DNA of 64,000 nucleotides from contig NC_092032.1 in NCBI RefSeq assembly GCF_042242105.1, positions 12,325,915-12,389,914 of the forward strand, written 5' to 3'. The translations under genes were made by a program, and so were the position numbers. The notes below the pieces were generated by a model. That model worked only from the letters and a program-made list of their open reading frames with translations, ran no database searches and was not told the DNA's origin. Below, piece by piece: positions 33,995 through 59,916 of this stretch; position 1 is the first letter of the stretch; each line of letters opens with the position of its first letter. The stretch comes from Pempheris klunzingeri. Lineage: Eukaryota; Chordata; Actinopteri; Acropomatiformes; Pempheridae.

Positions 33995-36515
33995 CTACTC
34001 TGCCTTCTGAAGCTCTCCGCTGGGGGGTGCACACGGGCTGCGCAGACTCTTCTGCAACACATGGGCATCTGCAGGCTCTATCCTCTTGTAGTAATTCTTT
34101 TTTGTTTCGATGATCTCAAAGCCAAACTTCTGGTAAAAGTCAATGGCTGACTCATTGCTGATCTGCACATGACTGCGGGGAGGGAAATGGAAATTTAGTT
34201 GGTGGTAGAACAGTTAGACAGTTACAGTTAAAATATCCAATTAATCTAAACTGAAAGGTAAATCTGTTAACTACAGCTTTAGTTGGCTTTACACAAAATC
34301 TATGAAATCTCTTCATACTCACAGGTAAATGTTGTCAAAAGTGCCATCCTTCTCACAGATGTTTAGCACATGATTCAGCATCTTTGTACCTGGAGCAAAA
34401 CACAAAAGCAATGTTATAAAAAAAAAACAACAACCCAAGATCGCATGGCGCACTAAAGAGTCTTCCACAGACTTAGAGCTCCGTACCAATTCCAAGTCTA
34501 CGGTAGGGTGCTAGACAGCCGAGCGTCATGATGTACAGTCTCTTCTGGTTCTGAGAGTGGTCCACTCTGCAGCACACAGCGCCCACTGCAATGTCATTGA
34601 AGTATGCTGCAAGACAAAGAGGGAATACTGAAACATCATCAACAGACTGGGAATCCTTATTTCTGTCAAACCAAAGGAGCAATGATGGCAAGACTGAAGA
34701 TGGCAGTGAAATGTAAAGATTTTCATGGCAACGCAACTTGATTTGGTCTATAAAGGGATATGGCCCTGAAGTATGTTGGAAATCATGTTTGGAAATCAAG
34801 CATTTAAAGAATAATTCAATTAATCCATGTGGTTGTTAAATCAAGTACAGTTCAGCCTCTAATATCTCACTGTCCACAGAAATAAAATAGCTACATGCTT
34901 TTGAAAATAAGTTACGAATCATGTGTCTTACCTAGCTTTGCAAGCTCTCCAACTTCCAGCACATCTTTATAAAACTTGTCGTTGTAGCTGACAGGGAAGA
35001 TGACCTGGTTCAGACGTTTCAGCTGCTTAATGTTGTGGGGCGTAACATCCCCCAGCTCGATCCGGCTACTGGAACAAGAGCAAAACGGTCACATGGCTGA
35101 AACTGGGCACACTGGGATATGCACAACAACTTAAATCAAATGGATCACAGATCTACTGCAGCAGCACGAAACTCTCAAGAAGTATATGAAGACTGGTGAG
35201 TACAAACCAACCATCTGAGGGCAGGTACCTTATCTAATAAACATTAATGCTGAATCTGAAAGAATCAATTACTTCAGTCAATCAACAGAAAATTTGTCAG
35301 TTAAGGTGATTTTTCAAATAATTTGCCCACTTTGTCACGCTGTAGCTTCTCAAATGTTGGTTCTGAACCTTCAAAATGACAATTTGATGCTTTTCTTTGC
35401 CTTCTGTAATAGTGACCTGAACATCTTTGGGTTTAGGGCAGATGGTCGGCCAAAACATCCTGCTTTATAAAAGTATAATAGACATTTTACACCATTTTCT
35501 GATGTTTTATGAAGAAAATTATGAATTTTGAGAAGATAATCAGCAAATGACAGCCAATCCAGAGGTTGGGAAGCCGTGCCACTGACACAAATGTTACATA
35601 ACACAATGGGATGCCACAAAATCCACAGAAATCAACATTTTAACCCAACAAACACGTGAAGCTAATGATTGTAACATTCTTGCCATTAATTTACAAGAAA
35701 ATTAATATGGCACCTGCTCAGATCAAGAGTCAGTTCTGCGATAACCTCAGACTAATGAGTGACCCAAACACTTCTCCCCAGCTGGTGTGGTTAAGGGGAT
35801 CACTGTGGTATTTATAGGAGACTACACATCCCAAAAAAACAGCTGCTGGTCACGTGTGTTGTTCATCAGGATATACAGTGCCAGCACCCATCCACACTTC
35901 AAACTGTTACGTCTGTGAAATCCTATCTGAGCAATTCATACAGTTCAGGATTTTAATCGCCTGCGTGATACCTGAGAGTCGAGACCTCAGCCAGAAAATG
36001 TGTTACAACGTCGAGCATCACTGTTCTTGTGTTACTTTGACATGTCAGGTTACACAGAGCGAGCTGTAACGTTCACACGGGGTCTGAACAACATGAGCTC
36101 CCGGTGCCCGCAGCTTGTCTGGTAGTTCACTTAAGAAGCCGACATGCTGCAGCTGAAGTAAAGTTGAGCCGACTTTAACGCGAACACACACCTTGTCTGA
36201 GATCCAGCCCTTTTAGCTTAGCCAAAGTGGCTTTACTGACTCAGCTTCCCAGGAGCAGCTAGCTAGTTAGCTTTGCTTGTCCGTGAACCCCAAAGAGCCG
36301 AGAAGCGGCTTAAGTTAAGGAGGAGATACACGACTGAGCCGTTTCAGCAAAGGCGCTGTTGGTTGTATTTTTTGTCCTACACCTGAATAAAAGTAGCTTA
36401 GCAAGCTAGCTAGCCTCGCCGTCTCCTCCCCTTGTAGAAAAAAAACAGGCATGAAAAACTTTACTCGTGCTAAGCTACTTATTCGTGACTCGAAAGCTTA
36501 CACTCACCCTTTCAT
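33995..36515 (-). CDS. naa50: N-alpha-acetyltransferase 50, NatE catalytic subunit
   Basis: GNAT-fold acetyltransferase that acetylates the N-terminal Met of nascent chains (Met-Leu type substrates); it associates with the ribosome-bound NatA complex and is needed for sister chromatid cohesion. Exons in transcription order: 36515-36508, 35068-34932, 34606-34487, 34389-34323, 34172-33995; together 169 aa, the same length as the human protein. The first coding exon holds only eight coding bases (MKG split). Visible elements: substrate pocket FPVSY at 27-31, catalytic Tyr73 and His112, and the acetyl-CoA loop RRLGIG at 84-89. The core is nearly identical to human; only the last 20 or so residues differ (SLRSPCAPPSGELQKAE). 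It is divergent from atp6v1a, with about 1.4 kb between start regions. Confidence 0.96.
35851..35856. promoter_or_regulatory. CACGTG E-box (GTCACGTGT, CLEAR-like)
   Basis: Palindromic E-box within naa50 intron 1, about 2.05 kb upstream of the atp6v1a first exon. The flanks resemble the TFEB/CLEAR consensus GTCACGTGAC. Its function is not shown by the sequence. Confidence 0.3.
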
Positions 36516-37890
36516 TGTAAACAGATATTATCCCTTATTTTCGATGAGGCTGAACTTTAGAGTTGTTTTGGGTAAAAAAGGAGGAATTTTGACAGAGTTG
36601 GGGTCGGGGATGCCTCCCGTTTTACCCTCCACATGTAGCTAGTTGCGGTGGTTGCAGTTAGCTTAGCCGCCGCACTCCTTCCACGACTGTGTGGACACTG
36701 TCAACCCTGACCCCCGCATGCGCACAAGCACTGCTGCAGGTACCCGAGGATCACTGGTACCCTCATTTTGGACTGTCAGGACGCCTGCTGTGTCTCTGTG
36801 CTGCCCCAGCAGCACCCACTAGGCGAATTTACCTACATTATGGCTGTGTAGGATAATTGTTATAACTATTTGTATGTGTACAGTGTGTTTTCACCCGTAA
36901 ATGTCAGAGGAGAAGGTTGGAGTTAATTGGGATTGAACTCTGCCAATCATGGCAAACTAGGCGGGACTTGTACAACCTGTGAGGCTTTACTCAGGGCAAC
37001 AATACCCCCAAAGTCTGTTAAGGTAGCAACTACTTTCATTTTTGGAAATGCTTCTGTATTTTTGCTGAATCAAAAGATAAATAGAGGTATCACTAAATCA
37101 AAGTCTTGGATATGTGTCTTTTCTTAGCATCAACCCTTTTTTAGATTATGTTTTAAGTGAGAGAGACTTTGATGGACTAAATAATTAATCACAGCCAGTT
37201 GTGACAGCGCCTCCATTTTGGCTCAAACACTAATGTAAAGATATTCAGCACATGAGAGATAGGCTCCTCACGGCCTCGGTGGTCTATCACCTAGCGTGAA
37301 TGTAAATTAAGTATGTGTTATTTATATAAGTATATAATATTTATCTCTCTCTCTGAGGAGATATTATTATTAAAAAGTACATTTTGACAAGACAGGGCCA
37401 CAAGATTTCGTACCAATGCAGGTGTCACTTAATAATGTATGCTATATTTTCTTTGATTTAACGTTTATTCATGTCCCTCTGTGATTAAAAACATCTCTTT
37501 TACAAGGGAGTCCTGGCCAAGAAAGTCAACATTATATTATACATATGCATATGTATGTTATATTAATATATATATTATATTATATTTGTTATGTATTTGT
37601 ATATTTCATCACACTTCCAATATTTATCACAAATGTCTGACACAATCTGACAGATGTAGTTACTGATGATCTTACAAGTAGGGGGCATTTTGACATTATT
37701 AAAAAACATGATATACATATCAAATATATAAACAATAAACACATAATATCATAATGATGTGCATATATCATATTCTATAGTAAATCTCTATTCTTGCCCA
37801 TACTCTCAGTACTGTTTGCTGTAGACGAATATTGGTCTGGAGTGATCTATCACTAATGTTCACCGCTTGAAAATCTTTGCGACCGCCCCG
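36516..37890. other. naa50 5' UTR/promoter and naa50-atp6v1a divergent intergenic region
   Basis: The first 250 bases hold the naa50 5' UTR and a GC-richer promoter zone. The rest is AT-rich, with a palindromic TA/CA stretch at 37530-37600. No open frame with protein-like content was seen. Both flanking genes are transcribed outward. Confidence 0.6.
37540..37555. repeat. perfect 16-bp palindrome in an AT-rich patch
   Basis: TACATATGCATATGTA reads the same on both strands and is followed by TATTAATATATATATTATAT. A cruciform-prone or simple AT sequence. Confidence 0.8.
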
Positions 37891-38046
37891 GGGCGGATCC
37901 AAAATGGCGGCGGTTGCAGAGGCCCAGCAGTAAAACCGAGCAGCGACTGAATGAAGTCAGCTGATCTCAGTCTGCTGTCACGCATCGCGGCAACCATCGT
38001 TTCTCTCTCGAGGCGAGACAGTCAACCACCACTTCACACCCAGACG
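37875..38046 (+). other. atp6v1a: atp6v1a 5' non-coding exon with upstream ORFs
   Basis: GC-rich exon ending at donor ACG|GTAACT, upstream of the coding exon whose acceptor is at 40302. It contains AAAATGGCGGC (37901-37911), which matches the YY1 core common at vertebrate TATA-less starts. It also has a 9-codon upstream ORF (37904-37933) and a second ATG at 37951 that stays open to the splice site. The 5' end of the exon is not defined. Confidence 0.6.
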
Positions 38047-40302
38047 GTAACTATTATATTATTATTATTATCTCATCATCCACATTGCAAACAGACAGCG
38101 GCTTTATAATTAAAATGGTAGCTAATGTTACACCGCTGCACCAAAGCGGTGGAGGCAGCAGTTTTGTGCCAGGCCGAGAGACCAGTCTTTGCTGCCGTTT
38201 TCACAACACCGAATAAGCTAGCTAACGTTGTTTAACCGTGAAGTCAAAGTGGGATTTAGTGGAAATTACTAACATGTTTATTCAGGGTTTATATGGGATA
38301 TAAATGTCGCCTCTGACTGCGGTGCTAGCTAAGCTAGTGAAGCTACAGTTTGGAGGACAGCTATCAAACTGAACAGCCTGGTCATCATTTACCACACACA
38401 GACCAGCAGTCACTCTTATGTCGGTGAAATCTCTATTATTTGTGTCTTCATTTAAACATTAAACTTAGCGTTAGGTGATCTGCCTCCTGCATTCAACGAT
38501 GGCTGCAATCACCATCTATGTGTCAGGATGATTTTCTTGGTCATCTCACATACATGCAACATTTCTGAGCTTATGTTGGCGCATACATGCCTCCTCACAG
38601 TAATGTTACAGCCTTGTCTTTTAGCTCAGATGTCTGATAATGAGCACAGATAGACTCAAAGCTCAACTTCAGCCCCTCAGTCACCGAAAATACAGATACA
38701 GAAAACCCTTTGCTGCCTGGTTTATAAGCTGAATTTCACTTTTAATTTGACGTTTGACAACAGATGACCATTTCTAACTTTCTCTACTATCCATCATGAA
38801 TTAGCCGACTAATCATGTATGGTCAGTAATTTATTAATGAAGGCTATCTTTAGTATGTCCCATGCCAGTTTCTGTGGAGGATATCTCCAGTGTTTCCACA
38901 TACATAATTTGTACTTCCCAGTTTTGCACCATGCTAATTTTCCACTTCCTTACAGGCCAGCCAGTCATGTGCCAGGATCATATGATCAAGTGTCATGTCT
39001 GTTATTGTAGCCAGGATTATTACAAGAGAATGTGACCTGAGCTGTTTGTAAAGACGCTTGTAACTAATATTGTAATATTGATATTCAGTGGCTTTTTTCA
39101 TGAAATTCTTGTTTGATTTGTAAGATTTGAATTAATCAAGTTGGTAAACAGTTGTGTATGATCTTAGTTGAAGTAATCATTAGAACAATGGACCTTATCT
39201 TCCCATTGTATGCTGCTCTTCATCAGGCTCCCACCGACACCTCAGTTGTTCGGACACAGCTGTAAATGTTTAAGGTGTGCTCTTTGAAATGAACAGCACA
39301 TAATCACCTACTGAAATCAAGGGAATCCTGTTTTTGGTATTTGGTAGAAGAACAGAGTGCAGCCTTTTTAGGTGTCACTCCTGTTATTCCTGCATTGACC
39401 CGTTGGTGGAGCTGCTATGTTCCTGCACAGATGGGTTAAGCAGCCTAGCGTAAACAGGAAGATCTGTGCATCAGTGGGAAGGACAAGAAAAGGACATGGA
39501 TATAGAGTCCTGTATGTGCGCTGCGATTGTCAGATAGAGGATGAGAAATGAAGAACACCACATTATTTATGAGCACGTCCACTGGATATTCTGTGTCTGA
39601 TACATGCAGTATATTTCAGATAAAGCTGCTCTTCAGTGTGTGCAGAGCCTCTGCAGTCAGCTCTCTGTGGGGCTTTATGTCACGACTGATGACAGCTTGT
39701 GTTTGTGTCACTCCTGCATGTAGCCCAGTTGAGAGGACACAGTATCTCGCAGATATGTGATGTGAAAATTACAATATGAAAAATTTGCACACGCATCAGA
39801 GGAACGTGCTGCTCTGTGGGATTCCCCCCCTAATGTTAGCCTGACACGTCATACCCATTGTACTACTGGACCTGAAGTGTGTGCAGCCAAGAAGGAGGAG
39901 GAGATGAGGGGGGTGGCCTAGATCAGGCTCCTTAATGCTGAGGAAAAAAAAAAGTCGTGAGCGATCATATTGCTGTATTTTCCTGGCGGTTTCCATGGTT
40001 ACAATAGGAGGTGTCACTACCAAGGTGGCAGCTCAATGCCAGGAAAATATTTGTCTGGTTTCAAACACTAGTAATAATAAGTTTTAATTAGTTTCATTCC
40101 GGTATTTTATCTGTTTCTGCCTTTTTATGTTGAGGAAATAAATTTGATCTGGTCTGATCCTCTTGTGAAAAGCCATTTTGGGTTCGGTAACACCCACAGC
40201 AGCGGATGATGGCCTGCAGTCCTCTGGTTCATTTTCCCTTTTTCCTTCAGTTCTCTGCTGTGTGATGACACATTGTTCCTCTCCTCTCTGCTCTCCTTCC
40301 AG
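38047..40302 (+). other. atp6v1a: atp6v1a intron 1
   Basis: 2.26 kb intron between the non-coding and first coding exon. It is mostly unique AT-rich sequence. No exon, RNA gene or clear transposon was recognised. Confidence 0.6.
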
Positions 40303-40324
40303 TCCGACTAATAAACCTGTGAAG

Positions 40325-45400
<5,076 letters not shown>

Positions 45401-45984
45401 TCTCCCACCTCTCACAACCTTTCCGGTTCATCTCTGACCCCTCCACAGCAGAATCACATTCCACCTCCTCGTAAACCTGTGTGCTCCCCTGTGCTCCACC
45501 TTGTGAGTGATTGTGTGAGTGTGCGTGCGCATTTTCATGTGGAGGGAAAAGAGAAAGATGTACTGTATTCATTATTATTTGTTGCCTCATATCAGCATAC
45601 TCTGGATCCTCTGCATGGTCGCTGATCGTGCATGCGTGTGTGGATTAAATGTGCGCGTGAACGAGGGATCTGATCACCCTGTTTCTTCCTTTCTCTGTTT
45701 ACATGATTTCTGTGTGTAGCCGTGTTGCCCTTCCTGAAGACGATTGTTCGGTTGATGTATTGTAATTCATAAACCATCTGTACAGAAGAGTAATGAATAT
45801 AAATTTAATAAGATCAGTCTATTTATTGCCAGCATTTTGACGTGAAGGCTTTGTTGTTCTTTCTTTTTGTTTTTATGGTTGTGTTCCACACTGTGCAGTG
45901 TTGTGTACTTTGCTGTGTGAATGTTTAAGAGTCGGGCTCTTGACGCTCTGCTGTCCAATACTTTCATCATGTTACTCCCAAAGA

Positions 45985-45990
45985 ATTAAA
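45985..45990 (+). terminator. atp6v1a: probable polyadenylation signal of atp6v1a (ATTAAA)
   Basis: The variant signal ATTAAA lies about 0.58 kb after the stop and is followed by a TG/T-rich stretch (TTGATGTTGTTGTGTGTTTG), typical of a downstream element. No canonical AATAAA was seen between 45401 and 46100. Confidence 0.45.
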
Positions 45991-46399
45991 ACATGGGGAA
46001 AAACATTGATGTTGTTGTGTGTTTGCCTGCTTGATCTCATAGCGTCTGATGCTGCTGCTGAACTGGTCTGTCTGCATACCACTCATACTCTCCTGCACCC
46101 TGCCCACAGGATGCCTTTTTTAATAGAAATTATTTTGATTAACATTATTTTAAAAGGGCAGAGCTGAAGGTAGTGATCGCAATTGATAAAAATAGAGATT
46201 ATATGGTGTGTAGTTGTTACTTAAACTCCACTCAACTGGCGAACAGAAGAAGGAAAAGGTCATTTTGGAGCACTTGGCACGTGAAGCCCAATGAGCGTCA
46301 GAAATGACAGGACAACTCCCATAAGATCTGCTCCCCAGGCCTAATAAGATGCACCTGCAACAAGACCCACGAGGAGAACACTTTACTCATCCACAGAGC

Positions 46400-46516
46400 T
46401 TCAGACGTGTGTGGCACAAACTGGGGGTTTCTCGATTTTAAAAGAAATCTACTTATCTTTTTTTAACTCTGTCGCACAGTGAGCAGAACAGAAATCCTGG
46501 GTCCGCTTCGTAGCAG
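46400..46516 (+). other. gramd1c: probable 5' non-coding exon of gramd1c
   Basis: The stretch ends in a strong donor (GCAG|GTAAGT at 46517), upstream of the exon carrying the gramd1c ATG. A CACGTG E-box lies at 46278-46283. The 5' boundary is unknown, and the atp6v1a 3' end is only about 0.4 kb away. Confidence 0.45.
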
Positions 46517-47140
46517 GTAAGTGACTGACAACAAAGGTTTTGTCTCAGATCACCTGCATGTGGGGACTCGTCTAAAGCCGCAGCACGCCTGTGCGCTCTT
46601 GGCGCTGTGCGTAAAACTATTTTGGGACGAGTTAAACGGCTTTACAAATCTGATAAAAAGCTTTAATCATCTTGGTTTCGTTTGACGAGACTTGACATCC
46701 ACGCCGGTTGATGGCTGCTATCAGCTAAGTCAATCTAAGGGGTGTAGCCTGCATTACTAAACGCGCAAATGTCCTAAAATCTCCATTAATGTGTTTAAGT
46801 TTGTGACGCGGATCCATTCTTTGAACGATACTTGTCCATTTAACAACAGAAGATATTCATAGGAGCTTAAATGTTTCTGTCCATTGTTATGACTGCCCTT
46901 CCTGCAGCGTCACCCTCCCAGTCAAACCAGTTGTGTTGCAGTGATAATGACTTGCCCTGTGGTTTCACATCCTGGATATCTTGAAAATCAGCTCTCAAAA
47001 GACCCACAAGCTAGCTTTGTCTTTTAGGGGAAAAGAAAAAAAAGAGACTGAGCCTGAAATGTGTAAAATGTCAATCTGTAGCAGAGTTACAGGAGATTCA
47101 CAGTTCATATGTTTTGTATTTGAGCCTTCCAGCAGAGCAG

Positions 47141-55399
<8,259 letters not shown>

Positions 55400-55935
55400 T
55401 GCTCCACACCTGCTGACTACAGATTGGAGGAACCTGCAGCAGTGACGGGCCTCTGAGGAAATCTCTGGTCTCCAGTGATGCTGCCATGTAGGCGTCCCAA
55501 AACCCCTGACGTGCCACGTGTTGCCAGGGGTTACACCAGCCAATGCCTGTGGTGAGGCATCGGGAGCCAGGATGTTTTTTAAAGCTGCGGCTCGACTGCT
55601 GCGAGGACAAAGTTACACCAGAGTCAATCGCACACGGAGCAGCAGGTTTAGATTTCTGTAGGGTGCTATTGTCGGCTCCATTGGCTGGCTTCTTTTTCAC
55701 TCTTTCTCTTAAATGGTGGCATCAGCTTTCATTAAACTCTTCCCCGATGTGCCTTCCTTTATTCAGATGAGCCTCATGCCACACCAAAGGAGCTACTGTA
55801 AATACTTTTAAAGTGAATCAATATTATTTAAAACAGCTGTCTCTACTTACATTTTTGTACATATTTTAATTTTTGAGCAAGTGCCTTGTAGATTACGCTG
55901 TGTTTTAAATATCTTTTTGGATTTTTATTATTTCC

Positions 55936-55941
55936 AATAAA
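55936..55941 (+). terminator. gramd1c: polyadenylation signal of gramd1c
   Basis: AATAAA lies about 0.54 kb downstream of the gramd1c stop codon. The 3' UTR (55400 to about 55960) contains no other gene. Confidence 0.6.
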
Positions 55942-55964
55942 TACTGCTGAATCAGTAACTCTTA

Positions 55965-57620
55965 GAGATCTTTTTTGTATATGTAACCTGCAGGGGTGGC
56001 TGCAAATGGAAAAACAACCTGAATGAATTAAATAATACTGTATATGAGCCAGATCTGGTGGTGGTTGTTTTTTTTTGTCTTCCAAACCACATTTTCTACA
56101 TGAGTCATTATCTCTCTGCTCCTAGACTGATAGTGATGCCTCTGAAATTAAGACACCCAAACAATGGTGACAGTTTTTCAGCAGTTGCTGGTGATGTGCC
56201 ACTGCAGTCGCTTTATTTGATGTTGATAGTTTTGTTCAGCTTTTCTTTTCCACTTTAAAATATCAGGTATTTTGTAAAAGTCCATAAAATATTTGAATGA
56301 AATAGAGACCAATGTCCATCAGTTTATCAGACCAGCTGACATATTTTAATGCCTTGATTTGTTTGACAAACCCTCAAATTATCAGAATTGTTGCAGATTA
56401 AAATACAGAGTTGCAGGAAGTGAGGATTTATCAGGACTGATGATGTTAGTATGAAATCAAATATATTTAAAGCTAAACTACAGAGAAACTTCAGCAGCTA
56501 AAAACCAGCTCTTGATTAAATCTAGGATATTAAACTATTCTGTTTTTTTTATTTTGAGTTGTTCATCTTTGTGTAATCAAATTGCCTCAGAACAAAGTCA
56601 CATTACTCTTAGGAGTTAGCAGGATTTATTGTTATATGATGGTGATAGGGACTGTGCACTGCCTGCTGCTGGTGGAAACAGAAGCGGAAAACTAATTGGG
56701 AGTAAAGGGTAATGTGTCTTTGTTACTTTGTCACAGGTGAAATACAAGACTATTGAGACTGTCTTTAATAATTGACCAGTAGCCAGTGCCTATTTACTGC
56801 TGGAGGAAATATTATATTTCTTCTGTTACAGTGCAGTTAGAATAGAATATACGGACATTACACTGTCCCCTGTGTCTACTGTGTGGTATTATCCCTAACA
56901 GTAATATCTAGTGATGCTGACTAAGACTTTTTTTTTGTTTTGTTGCTTTTTTACTTTTACTTTACTTTTGAGGCACAGGAACTGTACAATAGAGTTTTAA
57001 TGCTATATAACTACTATATGTCAGAGGAAAATGGTGTGAATTTTATTCCACTACAGTGTTAGTTATTTACCTAATTAACATTATAAACACAAAACTTTTA
57101 CCTTTTGGATTATGATGCATTTGCTCCCTGCAAAAATCTCCTCTTCATCAAGACCTGTCAGTCTACCTATGTCGGTCATAATCCCCTATGTTCTGACATG
57201 TATTCCTGTACATTGAACACATTCTTACTCCTCCAAACACTGTACATATGTTTACATTTTCAAAACATATTGCCCTAATTTTCATGGTTTCATTTTTTCT
57301 CTATTTTCTATTTGATTTGTTTCTTGACTTTTGTAGAACATGTTTTTCATTTCCCCTTTTTTTCTTACCATGCTTATTGTATGCACCAAAATAGGAAAGG
57401 AGAAGCAAAATTTAGCAATAAACCTGATTCTTTGGGCGTGTTGGAATTAAAAACAGGCTCATTTTACTGCACTGATTTACTGATTTGTGTCTTTTAGGGC
57501 CCATTTATAGCCCGAATTGACCTTATAAGATCGGGGGTTAGAGACCTCATAAGAGAGGCACACTTGGAGTTTGTACTGTCCAACTGCATGTAAAGTAGTC
57601 AAAATTAGCTAAAATTAGAC
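55965..57620. other. gramd1c-zdhhc23 intergenic region
   Basis: AT-rich, no protein-like open frame. 56260-56420 resembles a worn repeat (words like ATCAGACCAGCTGACATATTT), but I could not assign it. No RNA gene was recognised. Confidence 0.55.
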
Positions 57621-57645
57621 TGAAGTCTGGTATGTAACTATACGT

Positions 57646-57932
57646 ATGGGCGGGGAAAGTCTACCTCTTCCGACGTCAGGAGGGAAACTGTTCAGTTTGG
57701 GGGCAGAGCCACAGGACGTCTCCCCCGGCAGCCAAACCCGGACGATGAGCAGATCCGCGTGGACCCCGGGGACCCAGACTGGTTCTCCACCGACTGCTGT
57801 TACTCTGCTGAGCCGCAGGACCGCCGGATACGGTTTCCAGAAGAAAGACTTCCGTTTGAAGCCCGGCGGGAGGGAAATCGTTTCAACCGATATTTGCTCG
57901 AAAGCATCGGCATGTAGCAGCTCAGTGTTCCG
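57646..57932 (+). other. zdhhc23: GC-rich first exon of zdhhc23, possibly partly coding
   Basis: CpG-rich block in AT-rich surroundings, with a GC box GGGCGGGG at 57648-57655 and ending at donor CCG|GTATGT. The frame from ATG 57646 is open through the whole exon (95 codons plus 2 bases). When joined to the acceptor at 59905 it runs in frame into the conserved zdhhc23 start at 59917. A second in-frame ATG is at 57745. Because the GC box overlaps the first ATG, transcription may start downstream of it. The exon assignment is inferred from position and splice sites. Confidence 0.5.
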
Positions 57933-59905
57933 GTATGTAAAGGCTGAATTTGCTCGTTTTCTGTGTCTTCGGCGCTGCGTTTAAGCCCTGTTTGAGTGAG
58001 TGTGACACTCAGCGGCTTGTTGACAGGCGCGGTGGCTGAAAATCTGGGTTAACTGCGACCTCCAGTCGGTGATTAACTGGCTGCCATAAGACGGCCAAGC
58101 TCCGCCTGGGTGAAGTTAGTTTTAGGTTGGATATCCGGCAGACACTCACCGCGGACCCAGCGGCGTCTCCCCCTCGGTCCACCCCGGGGCTGGCAGCAGG
58201 AGGTCGGTTAGCTCGTCTCAAAGAACCTCGGGCTTAACGCCGGAGGCTGATTTAGGGACCATCAATAAATTACAGTTTAATTGGTACGAAAACGCTGACA
58301 TCTTATTCCAATACTTTCATCCTGGCTTGACAATATTAGTGAAAATTATGATTCAAAAAGTATACTAACTTGATTTCATGTAACACATGTGATGTGATGG
58401 AGTGAATTCAAATCAATACCAGAAATCATTACTACACTGGACCTATAAGACACATCTCTTCATATTTTTGTGCTTCTTTCATCTGTTTAAAAAAAAAAAA
58501 AGTCACGTGAGACAGTGACTCTAAATCAATACCAAAATGTATTGTCACTGAAACCAAATTTGCAATAGCTGCAGCCAAAAATGAGACCACTTTAAATGAA
58601 TTATAGTGTGTGTGTGTGTGTGTTTCTAAGTGCGGCCATACTGCATGAATCCGTTAATAAATGTTGTCCCTTTCTGTTAGGCTACTCCCACTGTCACACC
58701 CCCTTTTATCAGCATGAACACAAACACACACCTTCACACATTCTTGACTTTCATGGCAAATTTCAGTCTCATAGGGCGAAGGCTGCTCAGCTAAACGTGA
58801 AGGTACTCAGTTTGTTATCACAGAAAATAAAGAAAAGCTGCAGGTCCTCACAATTTATAATCCGTAATAATCTTTAGAATAGTTGCAAATCAACTTTGAT
58901 TAATTGATTGATTAATATGTTGATGATTTGACCTCTAAGAAATATGTCCTTATTCTTAACACCACCCATGAACAAAGGCACCACTCATAAACAGCTACAG
59001 TTGTCCTGCATTATAGTTTACAAGCCTCTTAATGCCTTGCAGCAATTGTGAATCAAAAGTAGTGTATACCACAGAAAATCCCTCCATGTAACAACAGGAC
59101 ATAAAACTGCTGAGCACCACAGTCACGCTACGAATCCTTGCAGCAGTTTCAGTTTTTTGTGAGGCAGCAGATGTGCCACTTTGTGCCTCCACACACCCAC
59201 ACAAGCATTAATCAGTACATTTAGCCCAATCTGTCTTCTCCTCAGGCTCTCACAGACTTTGCTCCAAGGCTGCCTGGATGGATTCACCAGTTCGATGCCA
59301 GCTGACCTCACCTGACCCTGTCCTTTTTAACCATGATAACCTGATCTGTGGCTGACTAATAACAACCCAACATGTCATGCTTTGATTTATTGCTAATCAG
59401 AGGCTCATTCAGGCCAACAGAGCCAGATCCCCCCAGAGAGAGATCTAGCCGAGCAGAGGGATTAATCCCACTTAGTGCTTCACTGGGCTGTCGTCAGTCT
59501 TGCTCTCTCTGTGATAGAGGAGACACTGAAGACCTGCGATTGTTATAAATGCTGCCCTTGCCTCACCTCAGCCCTCACCCATCTAAACAAGCCAGCAGGG
59601 TGCAGCGGCGGGACAGTTCGCTTGCTGTAAATCAGTAAAGCGCGACAGATGTGTGACAGATGGGAGGGTGAGGAGGTGGACTGGGTTGGGTCAGATGAGC
59701 AGGGTCTGCTTTGCAGTGTTGTGTTTTGTAAATCTGTTTGGATCAACTCCACTGTCTAAAACGCATGCAAGTAGCTGGTGAGCCGCTGTACGGAAAAGTC
59801 ATTTTAGCAAAGCGGGCTGTTAGAAGTATTATAAATCCATAAACTATAACACAAATGTCAATGTAATGGTATTAATATACATTTTTATAATGTGATAGGC
59901 TGTCA
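57933..59905 (+). other. zdhhc23: zdhhc23 intron 1 (inferred)
   Basis: About 2 kb. It contains a TG tract (58603-58623), a GTCACGTGAG E-box (CACGTG at 58504-58509) and a decayed AT-rich dispersed repeat (about 58815-58925). No other coding exon was seen. Confidence 0.5.
58815..58925 (+). repeat. decayed AT-rich dispersed repeat (CTGCAACTAA/ATTAATCG family)
   Basis: 'TCACAGAAAATAAAGAAAAG' with 'GCAGGTCCTCACAATTTATA' and the end 'CAACTTTGATTAATTGATTG' match the interior and end of the family seen elsewhere in the window. Confidence 0.5.
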
Positions 59906-59916
59906 GGCTGTCAGTC

